A stretch of 64,000 bases of DNA from Leptolyngbya sp. KIOST-1 (lineage in GTDB: Bacteria; Cyanobacteriota; Cyanobacteriia; Phormidesmidales; Phormidesmidaceae): positions 2,914,001 to 2,978,000 of the forward strand of contig NZ_JQFA01000002.1 in assembly GCF_000763385.1 (NCBI RefSeq), given 5' to 3'. Position 1 is the first letter of the stretch; each line of letters begins with the position of its first letter. The position numbers and the translations under genes were made by a program. This document shows positions 42,401 through 51,024 of this stretch, piece after piece. The notes under the pieces were generated by a model that was not told the origin of the DNA, made no database searches, and was given only the letters and a program-made list of their open reading frames with translations.

Positions 42401-44792
42401 AGAGCCGATATTCCACTAGCTTCTGAAAGGCTCGCTCATTGCGGCGCTTGCCTGGGCCATCAAATTCGGCGGGTTGTTTGGCGTAGACGGTCTGCGCCAG
42501 ATTCATTTGTTCCACGACACACCGTACTAAGTCGGCATGGGTGAGAGATGATTTGGCCGTGAGGGCACGATTTAGCGCTGCTCGCAGCAGGCTAGTTTGC
42601 ACAAAGTCGTTAAAGTGTCCTGCCTGGAGCGAAGCATCCTGACGGTTATCAGTGAAGCTGAGCACCTTTTGGGCGGTAGGTTTTACCGCATTGCTGCTTT
42701 TCAGCCGGTTGACAGTCGATAGGCATAGCAGGGTTGTGGTGGTGCTGCGACCTTCACTGCTGAGACGAGAGAGTTTAGTAAACTCGCTCTTGCGGCGGTC
42801 ATGGACGATACCGCAATTGAGGCAAACGCTGAATGGTTTGGGAGAGAACCAAAACTCAGTGCCTTGCAATAGTGAGCTGGTGACGCGCCCATTGGGTAGC
42901 ACCCGCAGGCGTTGAGGGATAAATTGGGCGTACTCTTTTTTCGGCACTCGCCCTTCCCGCTTAGTTTCCCGGAACCAGGTATCTGGCAGGCGATCAGCCT
43001 CGCTTTCGTTCCATAGCCCTGGCTCGTTGAGGGTGAGGTAGCCTTCCTGAATGACCGACTCATCGGGATTGAAATCGAGCTGAGTGGGTAGAAGAGGCTG
43101 GATCTCGTCGCGATCGCGGTTGTAGAACACCATGTAGTAGTCCTGTCCGCATTCCCGACAAAACACCAGGGGGTAGAGTAGCCGGTCTTCGGTAGTGGCG
43201 TACTGGCCTTCTAGGGTTAGCTCACGGCTTTTTGCCGGTTCTGCTGTCGCGTAGACGCTTCCGCCTTGGGAGATGAACTGGTGCAACCTAAAGGCCAAGC
43301 CTTTGGTTTTGCTGCCCCAGAGAAACATTTGCCGGAGTGTAGCCTGGCATAGCTCCAGAGGCGTCTGAGTTAACTCTGATAGCTGTTGTGCCCCGGCAGA
43401 AAGCGCGATCGGGGTACGCCGCACTAGGTGTCCCGCTTCGTCCTTCAGGCCAAAGGCCAACTCCATCCAGGCGGCGAGGGGATGGGCCTGAAACGTGGCT
43501 AAGGACTGCTCATTTTCGCTGGGTAAGGGCTGCGCAAGGGCTGTCTTGAGTTCTTCGGGGGTTGGTTCTGGTCGTTTAATCGAACGCTCTAGGGTTTCGT
43601 CGATCACATGATCAGCGTTGACCTCGGTGCCAAAGAGCTTGCTGGCAACCTCCGCAACGGTTTGCTTGCGATCGTCGCGGTTGCCCTCGGTGGACATGGT
43701 GGCGCTGGTGCCAATGCACAGGAAGTCTTGGCCACAGCGCTGGCGCAGTTTGCGCACCAGAATGGCGACATCGGCCCCCTGCCGACCGCGATAGGTGTGC
43801 AATTCATCGAGCACGAGAAACTTCAAGTCGCTGGAGGCTACTAGCTTTTCTTCGTGGGTGCGGCTGAGCATCAGCTCTAGCATCACGTAGTTAGTGAGGA
43901 TAATTTGGGGTGGATTGTTTTGAATGTCGGTCTTTTTGGTCAGGCTTTCCTGGCCGGTGTATTGCTCTACGCGAATAGGGGAGCCTGGGATGCCCCCCAG
44001 GAATTTATCGAACTCTTGCTTTTGGGAGTTGATCAAAGCATTCATGGGGTAGACCAAAATGGCCCGCACCCCTCGGATGCCTGGATTGCGCAATAGATCG
44101 TCGATGATGGGCACAACGTAGGTCATGCTTTTGCCAGACCCGGTGCCTGTGGTCAAAACATAGGGCTGCTCTTGGCGAGCAATGCGAAAGGCCTGCTCTT
44201 GGTGGTACCTAAAGGGGTATTTGGAAACGTAGTCGGGGAAGTAGCGGGCACAGTCTGGGTGCAAGACACCCTGTTCGACCAGTGGCGCAATGTAGGCTCC
44301 AGGCCTGTAGGAGGGGTTGAGCTGTACCAGTGGGTCGGGCCAGAGTTCGCCTTTCTCTAGCTCTTGATCGACAAAGGACTCAACTTTGCTGTCGCGAATT
44401 TTGAGGAAGCTTTTGACATAGCTACGGTAGTCGCTGATAACCTCATCCCGCAGGTTAAAGATATCGAGGGGAGTAGAAGGCTCTGAATCGGCTGCTGATA
44501 GGGCTAGGGGGGCAGGGGGAGAGACAACACGCCCCAGTCGAAAGTTAATTCTCGCAATGAGCTGCTCAGCAAACGTTTCTGTCAGCGTGCTGGAGTCGAT
44601 GACCTCAGAGAACTCCAGTAAGTCCCAGCCTGAGGGAGCTGCTGACAGCAACAGGTCGAGCTTGTCGTCGGGAGCTGCGTCTACCCCAGAGCAATCAATC
44701 CAAACATTGCCCAGAGCCATGAGTTGGCTGATCTGGGCAATCAATTCATCCCCTTGCTGGATCAGATCTTGGAGTTTAACGGGTAGTTTCAT
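39417..44792 (-). CDS. Giant DEAD/DEAH-type helicase with DUF1998 and C-terminal nuclease-like domain
   Basis: A 1791-residue protein. The helicase core has Walker A '[13 protein letters not shown]' (about 217), '[15 protein letters not shown]' as the DEAH box (about 328) and 'GTSATM'. Helicase domain 2 has '[40 protein letters not shown]' (about 1070-1100). Several zinc-ribbon-like CxxC pairs ('CRECG', 'CLNCG', 'CPTCG', 'CENCG') and a DUF1998-type '[24 protein letters not shown]' region follow. The last ~80 residues ('[22 protein letters not shown]') resemble DUF559/Vsr-like PD-(D/E)xK nucleases. Relatives are the large helicases of DNA-defence systems (DruE, DrmA/B, DpdJ) and MrfA repair helicases. 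It lies 8 bp behind the UvrD-fusion gene, so the two act together. Confidence 0.88.
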   Translation of the reverse strand: [1791 protein letters not shown]

Positions 44793-44800
44793 AACCTTGC

Positions 44801-46909
44801 CTATCTTTGCCAGGAGGGTGCAGTGAGGGATTCGAGCAGTAGGGATGGGCTAGAGCGGGAGCCAATTACGGTCAGTGCTCGCATGGCTCTGGAACATCCC
44901 ACGTAGAACAGTCGCCGTTGTTCATTGATCGCAGCGGGGCTTTCTTCTTCAGGAAGGTTGGGGTCGAGTTTGGGCAAGCGCCCCTCTTGTAGACCAACCA
45001 CGGCGACAAAGGGAAACTCTAACCCCTTGGCAGAATGCAGGGTGAGCACTTTGACACAGGTGGCGTTGAGATCGAGCTGATTGCCCTGGAAGAACTGAGT
45101 TTTAAGGCCCAGGCTCGACAGCCGCTCGGCAATGTCTTCGCCCATCTGGTTGCTGGGGCACAGCACGGCCCCACCGTGGATCGGCATGCGGTAGGTCTTA
45201 GCTGCCTGAATGAAAAAGTCTCGGACTAACTGGGCGGTTTGATCGGCACTGTCGGTCATGAGCACAGCTGGAATCTCGCCCTGGTGAGGAGATGGCTCCT
45301 GCACCACACACTCTGAATCACCCGCATCGGTGCCCTGGAGGATGACGGTACAGGCGGCGGTAATTTGGGCTGTGTTGCGATAGTTGCGTTTGAGCAACAG
45401 CGTTCGGCCTGTGACCCGCAGGTCTTGGTGAATTTGCTTCCAGCTAAAGCCTCGCTGATAGAGGGATTGCGAGGCATCGGCGGTGAGGTAGACCCCTTCT
45501 AGGGTTGGCACTAGCCCCAGCAGAAAACGTAGGGAAACTGGGGATAAGTCTTGAGCCTCATCAATGACCACGGCTTGATAAGGTTTCAGGTCTAGCTTAA
45601 GGACGACCTCTAGAGCCTGCATTCGCATCTGAGCCCAGGTGATCAGCCCGGTTTGGGCCATAAGTTGCCGCCAGCGCTGGTAGGTAGCCCAGAGGGCTTC
45701 GCGCACAGGGGCCTTGAGGGGAATGCCGCGACCTCGGCGCTCATGGGCCAGGTAGGCTTCGAGGGTGTCGATACCCCAGCCCTCAATGACGGTGTCAAAT
45801 TCTTGGAGCAGATAGGGGCTGCCTAAACGCTGTAGGGATTGCTGCCTCACCTGTCGGTCAAAGGCATTGCTGCCGGGTATCGCGGTTGTCTTGATGGCTT
45901 CTTCTAGCAGGTTTTGGCTTTGGTAGTCTTGGGCGAACTTGGGTTTGCCGTAGGTGGTGGTGTACTGCCGATAAACCAGGCCATCCACCGTACTGACTTT
46001 AACCCCGGCTTTTTCGGGGGGCTGCTCTAGCAGTTGGGTGAGCAGTTGCTCGGAGTAGGCCACCAAGGCTTTGGTGTAGGTGGTGAAGAGAATCGGCTTG
46101 TACCCTTGGCTCAGCAGCGTTTCTACCCGGTAGAGAGCCAGGGTAGATTTGCCGGTGCCGGGGCCACCCTTAACCAGCACGGGGCCTTGTTTGCCAAAGT
46201 CCCGCAGGGCTTCTTGCTCGGGGTCGAGCTTGAGCAGAAAGGCGCTGAGGTTGCCTTCTACAAAGCGATCAAGGTCTTCGGGCTGCTGGAGAATGTACTC
46301 TCGCTGAGCCGCGATTTCTTCGATGGGGCGAGGGTAGAGGTTATCGATAATGCGGCTGATGAGATTCTCGGAGATAGGCAGCTCTAGAATGCCTTCGGCG
46401 TTGCTGACCTTGAGCACATCTGGCCAGTGGATAGCCGGAATTTGCCACTGCTGCAAGAGTGACTCGGTGAGCGCTACCGGCAAGGATGTGGTGATTTGGC
46501 CAGTGGTAGAGCTGCTTTCCGGCCCGACATCTACACCACCCTTAGTGGTTGGGGTCGAGGGGACGGGGTTGCCTGCAATGGGCTGGGGGGTGAGAATGCT
46601 GTCGCTGGGGGGCGGGGAAGGAGCATCAAAGTCAGGGATCTCGATTTCGTAGGTGCGCTCGTCGCGCTTACGGATGCTGAGGAGTTTGACCCAGCCTTGG
46701 CCAAAGCTGTAGAACAGCCGATAGTCGCCTAGGCGGACTCGATACACGTTGTTGGTGTAGCCTTTCAGTTTTTTGGCGTCGCCCTGGGCTGAGATGGGGT
46801 CTGCCTCAAGGGTTTTGACGACTTTGCTGACTTTCTTCTGAACGGCTTGAGGCAGGTTCAGAAGCTCGTTGAAGAAGGTATCGGCTACGGAGATGGCCCA
46901 GGTAGTCAC
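44801..46909 (-). CDS. RelE/ParE-like domain fused to a UvrD/Rep-type helicase
   Basis: A 702-residue fusion. Residues 1-95 read as a RelE-superfamily fold: 'FFNELLNLPQAVQKKVSKVVKTLEADP', 'AKKLKGYTNNVYRVRLGDYRLFYSF', 'VKLLSIRKRDERTY'. A Pro/Ser/Thr-rich linker (about 96-150) leads to an SF1 helicase: Walker A 'KGGPGTGKSTLALYR' (about 250), 'VIDEAQDLSPV' (about 451), 'LKRNYRN', 'VLTLHSAKGLEFPFVAVVGL' and 'EEQRRLFYVGCSRA'-like motif VI. The helicase parts look active. RelE toxins cleave mRNA on ribosomes; whether this domain does so is unknown. GTG start. The stop is 8 bp before the giant helicase. No antitoxin gene is adjacent. Confidence 0.9.
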   Translation of the reverse strand: MTTWAISVADTFFNELLNLPQAVQKKVSKVVKTLEADPISAQGDAKKLKGYTNNVYRVRLGDYRLFYSFGQGWVKLLSIRKRDERTYEIEIPDFDAPSPPPSDSILTPQPIAGNPVPSTPTTKGGVDVGPESSSTTGQITTSLPVALTESLLQQWQIPAIHWPDVLKVSNAEGILELPISENLISRIIDNLYPRPIEEIAAQREYILQQPEDLDRFVEGNLSAFLLKLDPEQEALRDFGKQGPVLVKGGPGTGKSTLALYRVETLLSQGYKPILFTTYTKALVAYSEQLLTQLLEQPPEKAGVKVSTVDGLVYRQYTTTYGKPKFAQDYQSQNLLEEAIKTTAIPGSNAFDRQVRQQSLQRLGSPYLLQEFDTVIEGWGIDTLEAYLAHERRGRGIPLKAPVREALWATYQRWRQLMAQTGLITWAQMRMQALEVVLKLDLKPYQAVVIDEAQDLSPVSLRFLLGLVPTLEGVYLTADASQSLYQRGFSWKQIHQDLRVTGRTLLLKRNYRNTAQITAACTVILQGTDAGDSECVVQEPSPHQGEIPAVLMTDSADQTAQLVRDFFIQAAKTYRMPIHGGAVLCPSNQMGEDIAERLSSLGLKTQFFQGNQLDLNATCVKVLTLHSAKGLEFPFVAVVGLQEGRLPKLDPNLPEEESPAAINEQRRLFYVGCSRAMRALTVIGSRSSPSLLLESLTAPSWQR

Positions 46910-47245
46910 GGCAATCCAGAATGGGGGGGCTTAATGAGCGGACGAGTTTACGGCGTTAAGCTCAGGTAAATTATTCCGCTATCAGTAATTTTGCCCAATC
47001 TACTTGGGTAACCTTCGGTAAGTTGAGAGAACTTCATGAAGATTTCTCATTGGCATTCTTGGGCATTATCAGGACGGTGCGGGTAATCTTATTGAAAAGG
47101 CATACCTAATGCACTATTTTTAGTGTGACCACTTGTGATCTTTTTTAGCTCGAAAAATCGTCGCACTTCTTAGTCAAGATTGAAGGTTTACACAGCCAGA
47201 CTTTACTCAAGCATTATTCTAATTTAGAGAACAGGAAGATAGACC
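46910..47245. other. Divergent promoter region (336 bp)
   Basis: The gap separates the leftward UvrD-fusion operon from the rightward DUF262 gene. It is AT-rich to the right (about 47090-47240). I see no gene or RNA. It should hold promoters for both units; AGGAAG before ATG 47246 is the only firm signal. Confidence 0.5.
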
Positions 47246-48970
47246 ATGAGCGAGATCAAAAGCGAAAAGATTCTTGTCAAAGATATTTTTGGCAACATGT
47301 GGTTTCGCATTCCCGAATACCAGCGCCCCTATGTGTGGGGCTATGAGGAAGTTAATGATCTACTGGATGATCTAACTTTTGCGATGCAAGAGAAGCCTGA
47401 CTCTGAGTATTTTTTGGGTTCTTTTGTATTTCAGGCAAAAGCTGCTAATCCTCAGTTGGGGCAAGAGTTTGATGAAAACGATCTCCTGGATGGTCAACAG
47501 AGGATGACTACCCTCTTGCTATTGCTAGCAGTCATACGGGATCTAACAACGGATGAAGAAGCTAAGGAAGACTGCCAGAAGTGCATTTACCAAAAATCTA
47601 GCAAATTCAAGAAAATTCCAGAAAGAACAAGACTTGTCTTTAGCATTAGAGAAGATGTTGAAAAGTTTTTGGATAAATTTATCAAGGTTGTTGGCGGCAC
47701 CAATCTGATTGATGAACTAGAAAGTGTTCGCAAGAGTACAGCGGATATTTCTTCACGCAACATGGCTGCTGCAATTTTAGAAATTCGCAGATTTTTTGAG
47801 AAGTATGAGGTCAACTCTGAAGACCTTCTTGCTTTTCTCCTCAACAATGTCTTGCTAATATTTGTTGCCACTGAAGATCTAGAAGACGCCTTTCGGTTGT
47901 TCATGATTCTGAATGATCGAGGAGTGCCCCTCAGGAATAGTGACATCTTAAAATCCATCAACCTAGGTGAGATTGAACTAGAGAGCGAAAAAAAGAAGTT
48001 CGCTGAACTCTGGGAAAACGCAGAAAGCGAACTCGGCGATGATTTTGACCGTTTCTTAAATCATATCCGAACTATTTTGGTAAAGGAGAAGGCAAGATTA
48101 AACTTGCTTCAAGAGTTTGAATCTAAAATCTATAGTAGCAAGGACAAAGGAAAGTCTTCTGCCGAAACAAAGCAACCCTTGCTGAAGAAAGGCAAGGATA
48201 CTTTTTTGGTGCTGGAAAGGTATCTTGATATTTACACGAAGCTATTTAGTGGAAATAACTACGACTTCACTAATAGCTTTATCTTTGACAACTTAATTCA
48301 GGTTATGCTCACAGGTCTGCAATCGACGGACTGGATTCCACCTCTGCTGAGATATTATGACAAGTTTGGCGAAAAGCAAATTCATGAATTCTTAGTTGCT
48401 CTTGACAACAAATTCTCTGCGGATTGGATTTGTCAGTATGCACCAACGGTGCGTATTGACGCAATGAATAATGTGATCAAGGAGATTGATCAGGCTTCTA
48501 CTGTGGGGGCTCTTTTTGAGTCTGGGTGCTTCGATATAGACCGTCATCCCTTTTCGCACATGGTTATGGGAGATGTCTATGGAAGAAGGTTTGCGCGATA
48601 CGTTCTGTTGAAGCTGGACTATCTCTATAAGAATCATGCTCAGAAAATGGATTTCTCGACCTTATCGGTGGAGCATATCCTGCCGCAAAATCCAGATGCT
48701 GGGAGCCAGTGGGTCAAAGACTTCACTCAAGAACAGCGAAAGGAAATGACTCATAAGCTAGGCAACCTAGTCTTAATTACCCGCCGCAAGAATGCTTCTC
48801 AGGGTAGGCGCGACTACCAAGATAAAAAGACTAGATACTTTGAGCAAAATGTTGATACTTGCCCTAACTCTCTACGAATTCTCAACAAGTACTCTAGTTG
48901 GACTCCAGATTCCTTCCAAGAGAACCATAATCTGGTGCTGAAAAAGCTAAATGCCCATTATGGTTTGTAG
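47246..48970 (+). CDS. DUF262-DUF1524 (GmrSD-like) protein, probable modified-DNA restriction enzyme
   Basis: A 574-residue protein. The N-terminal DUF262 has 'FRIPEYQRPYVWG' (about 20-32) and the nucleotide-site motif 'DGQQRMTTLLLLLAV' (about 82-96). The C-terminal DUF1524 is an HNH-type nuclease with 'SVEHILPQNPDAGSQW' (about 472-487) and 'LGNLVLITRRKNASQG'. This is the fused form of GmrS and GmrD, the type IV enzyme that cuts glucosylated 5-hydroxymethylcytosine phage DNA; relatives include BrxU and SspE. Which modification this one senses is unknown. It is transcribed away from the flanking genes, with AGGAAG before the ATG, and it is AT-rich compared with the backbone. Confidence 0.9.
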   Translation: MSEIKSEKILVKDIFGNMWFRIPEYQRPYVWGYEEVNDLLDDLTFAMQEKPDSEYFLGSFVFQAKAANPQLGQEFDENDLLDGQQRMTTLLLLLAVIRDLTTDEEAKEDCQKCIYQKSSKFKKIPERTRLVFSIREDVEKFLDKFIKVVGGTNLIDELESVRKSTADISSRNMAAAILEIRRFFEKYEVNSEDLLAFLLNNVLLIFVATEDLEDAFRLFMILNDRGVPLRNSDILKSINLGEIELESEKKKFAELWENAESELGDDFDRFLNHIRTILVKEKARLNLLQEFESKIYSSKDKGKSSAETKQPLLKKGKDTFLVLERYLDIYTKLFSGNNYDFTNSFIFDNLIQVMLTGLQSTDWIPPLLRYYDKFGEKQIHEFLVALDNKFSADWICQYAPTVRIDAMNNVIKEIDQASTVGALFESGCFDIDRHPFSHMVMGDVYGRRFARYVLLKLDYLYKNHAQKMDFSTLSVEHILPQNPDAGSQWVKDFTQEQRKEMTHKLGNLVLITRRKNASQGRRDYQDKKTRYFEQNVDTCPNSLRILNKYSSWTPDSFQENHNLVLKKLNAHYGL

Positions 48971-48994
48971 TCATAGGCCAAGGCGGCGAGTAAT

Positions 48995-49720
48995 TTAGTA
49001 CAGGCCGCTCCAGGTGTCGATGATGGCGAGCATTCGTTTGTCGCCGAGGCCATCGACTCGTTCGACGATGTCAGTGAAGGACTTGAACTTGGCCTTCTTG
49101 CGTTCTTGTTCGATGCCTTTGAGCATTCGTTCGGCGGTTTTGCCGCGCACGTTGGCAGAGGCCAGCTTTTGGGCTAGTTCGGGTAGGCTGAGGTTGTTGA
49201 AGGCGTCTAGGGGTTCTACCCGTTGAGGGAGCTGGGCTTTGAGGTCGTTGACGGTTTGCTCTAGGCGGTTGATTTCGCGATCTTGAGAGCGCTTGAGGTC
49301 GCGGATGGCTTCGTCTAGGCGGGATTCTAGGTTGGTGATGCGGAGGTCAGAGTTGCCAGAGGGGGCTGGGGTTGCCGCCGGGGTTGGCTGGTCTGAGGTT
49401 GGCGTGGGCTGTGGGTTTGGGCTGAGAAGGGCAGCCTGCTCGACTGCTGCCTCCTGCTGTTTGGGAGGGATAACAAAGGCGTTGACCATTTCGCCTTTGC
49501 GGGGATCGAGTTCTTTGGCGCGAACGGCGGCGTAGTACTCTAGGTCTCCGGCGAGGACTTCGTAGGTTTCGGCCCCGGTTTGTTTGAGTATGAGGGGGGA
49601 GAGCAATGCCCCGGTGGCTAGAATGCTTTGGGCCAGGGTTTCTAGTTGGTCTACTTTGAAGTTGGATCGCGGTGTAGTGGATGTGATGCTTTTGACATCG
49701 ACTAGGTAGTATTCGGTCAT
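48995..49720 (-). CDS. ParB-like N-terminal domain protein with coiled coil and helix-hairpin-helix end
   Basis: A 241-residue protein. Residues about 1-90 follow the ParB/Spo0J nuclease-like fold pattern ('PRSNFKVDQLETLAQSILATGALLSPLILKQTGAETYEVLAGDLEYYAAVRAKEL'). A Pro/Thr-rich linker, a coiled coil (about 125-165, 'DLRITNLESRLDEAIRDLKRSQDREINRLEQTVNDLKAQL') and a C-terminal segment with 'VDGLGDKRMLAIID' like a helix-hairpin-helix follow. It starts 3 bp after the stop of parA, so the pair is a partition-type operon. Canonical ParB DNA-binding helices are not obvious. It is the likely partner of the ParA ATPase. Confidence 0.8.
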   Translation of the reverse strand: MTEYYLVDVKSITSTTPRSNFKVDQLETLAQSILATGALLSPLILKQTGAETYEVLAGDLEYYAAVRAKELDPRKGEMVNAFVIPPKQQEAAVEQAALLSPNPQPTPTSDQPTPAATPAPSGNSDLRITNLESRLDEAIRDLKRSQDREINRLEQTVNDLKAQLPQRVEPLDAFNNLSLPELAQKLASANVRGKTAERMLKGIEQERKKAKFKSFTDIVERVDGLGDKRMLAIIDTWSGLY

Positions 49721-49723
49721 GGA

Positions 49724-50581
49724 TTAGGCCCCCATTTTGGTCATGACTTCGTAGGAGAGGTTTCTGAACTCTTTAACGGAGTCGCAGTCGCGATCAAACT
49801 CAAAGATGGATTTTGGATCAGGGATTTCTATCATACCGACGGGAAGAGTTTTGTTAACGCAGTTGGAGAGGGCTACCCGTTCGTAGATGACGGTCTCTAG
49901 GGTAGGGAAGCCGTAGCGTTGGGTGACGGCTTCTTTTTGCCGAGGGAAGACGAACTTGAGGTATTGAGTGTTGGTCAGAATTTTGGAGGCGAGCACCCCT
50001 AACACCTCTAGAGGGGCTTTGCCAATGTTGGAGCGGGTTTCGTTGACTTCGCTGATGAAGTATTTGACGTTGTTGAGGCCCTGGTTGGCGAAGGGCTTCA
50101 TGTCTGAGGGGATGATCAGGTAGTCGGCGGCGATGAGGGCGATTTCGGCGTAGATGTCGCGGGAGGGTGGGGCATCGATGATGGTGATGTCGTAGCTGTC
50201 TTCAACTTTTTGAAGTTTGCTGTTGAGGCGAAACCGGCTGGCGGCCAGCTTGGTAAGGCGATCTTGATTGTCGATGAGGGAGATGTGGGCGGGCACTACG
50301 TCGATTTCTGGCGTGTTGAAGCCGTTGGACTTTCTGACGATTTCGGGGATGAAGTTGAACTCGCCGGATTCGAGCAGTTGGAAGACGTTGCGGTTGACGA
50401 GATCGTCGTCTTCCTCGAATTGGAATTTGATTAGCCCGGTGCTGAAGGTGGAGTTAGCCTGGGCGTCGATGTCGATGAGGAGGACGCGCTTGCCTTTGTT
50501 TTGGAAGGCGGCGGCGAGATTAACGGCGGTGGTGGTTTTGCCCACGCCGCCTTTGTTGTGATAGATAGCGATGGTTTTCAT
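49724..50581 (-). CDS. parA: ParA-family partition ATPase
   Basis: A 285-residue Walker-type ATPase. The deviant Walker A 'HNKGGVGKTTTAVNLAAAF' has both lysines, 'VLLIDIDAQANST' is the A' motif and 'YDITIIDAPPSRDI' the Walker B. It lacks an N-terminal winged helix, so it is the small (Ib/Soj-like) type. ParA proteins position plasmids or chromosomal origins by gradients on the nucleoid, with a ParB partner; the next gene is ParB-like. In a tRNA-linked island this suggests plasmid ancestry or maintenance of an excised form (inference). Confidence 0.9.
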   Translation of the reverse strand: MKTIAIYHNKGGVGKTTTAVNLAAAFQNKGKRVLLIDIDAQANSTFSTGLIKFQFEEDDDLVNRNVFQLLESGEFNFIPEIVRKSNGFNTPEIDVVPAHISLIDNQDRLTKLAASRFRLNSKLQKVEDSYDITIIDAPPSRDIYAEIALIAADYLIIPSDMKPFANQGLNNVKYFISEVNETRSNIGKAPLEVLGVLASKILTNTQYLKFVFPRQKEAVTQRYGFPTLETVIYERVALSNCVNKTLPVGMIEIPDPKSIFEFDRDCDSVKEFRNLSYEVMTKMGA

Positions 50582-50637
50582 AGGATTTGTTTAATGGGGA
50601 TGAATGATGGCTAGCGCCACTCTAAGGAGTAATAGTT

Positions 50638-51024
50638 TTAGGGATAGGGGAGCAAGGAGAGCCCGGAAATAAAACGATAATCGCGCTGATTTTTGCTGAG
50701 TAGAGGGATGTTGAGGGCTAGGGCTGTGGCTGCAATGAGGGCATCTGGGATTTGGAGACCATGACTGAGGGTATAGGTTTGCATGAGTTCGACGGCTTGG
50801 TCAGAGGCTGTTTCGGAAAGAGGGCAGACTTCAAACTGCTGGAGGAATTTGTTTAGGGCCTGCTGTTCGGTTTTGTTACGGCAGCCAACGAGCAGTTCCA
50901 TAACCGTAATGGTGGAGATGCCGAGGGTTGCGGTTTGGCTTTCGGTGGTAAGGCGTTGCTGGGCGGTGGCCTCTTTGTTGGCGACATCAATCAAGATATC
51001 GGTGTCGATGAGAAGATCAGCCAT
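50638..51024 (-). CDS. vapC: VapC-like PIN-domain toxin
   Basis: A 128-residue PIN-domain ribonuclease. The acidic site is complete: Asp in 'LLIDTDILIDVA', Glu in 'TVMELLVGC', and Asp in 'LQIPDALIAATAL', with a further conserved Asn-type position in 'LLSKNQRDYRFI'. VapC toxins cleave tRNA or rRNA when free. The start overlaps the end of the upstream antitoxin gene by 8 bp, the normal arrangement. The module may stabilise the island. Confidence 0.88.
   Translation of the reverse strand: MADLLIDTDILIDVANKEATAQQRLTTESQTATLGISTITVMELLVGCRNKTEQQALNKFLQQFEVCPLSETASDQAVELMQTYTLSHGLQIPDALIAATALALNIPLLSKNQRDYRFISGLSLLPYP

Noticed and set aside
39417-46909. Calling the giant helicase and its partner a Druantia system
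   Set aside because: The size and DUF1998 region are similar to DruE, but no other Druantia gene is present and the UvrD-fusion partner does not fit.
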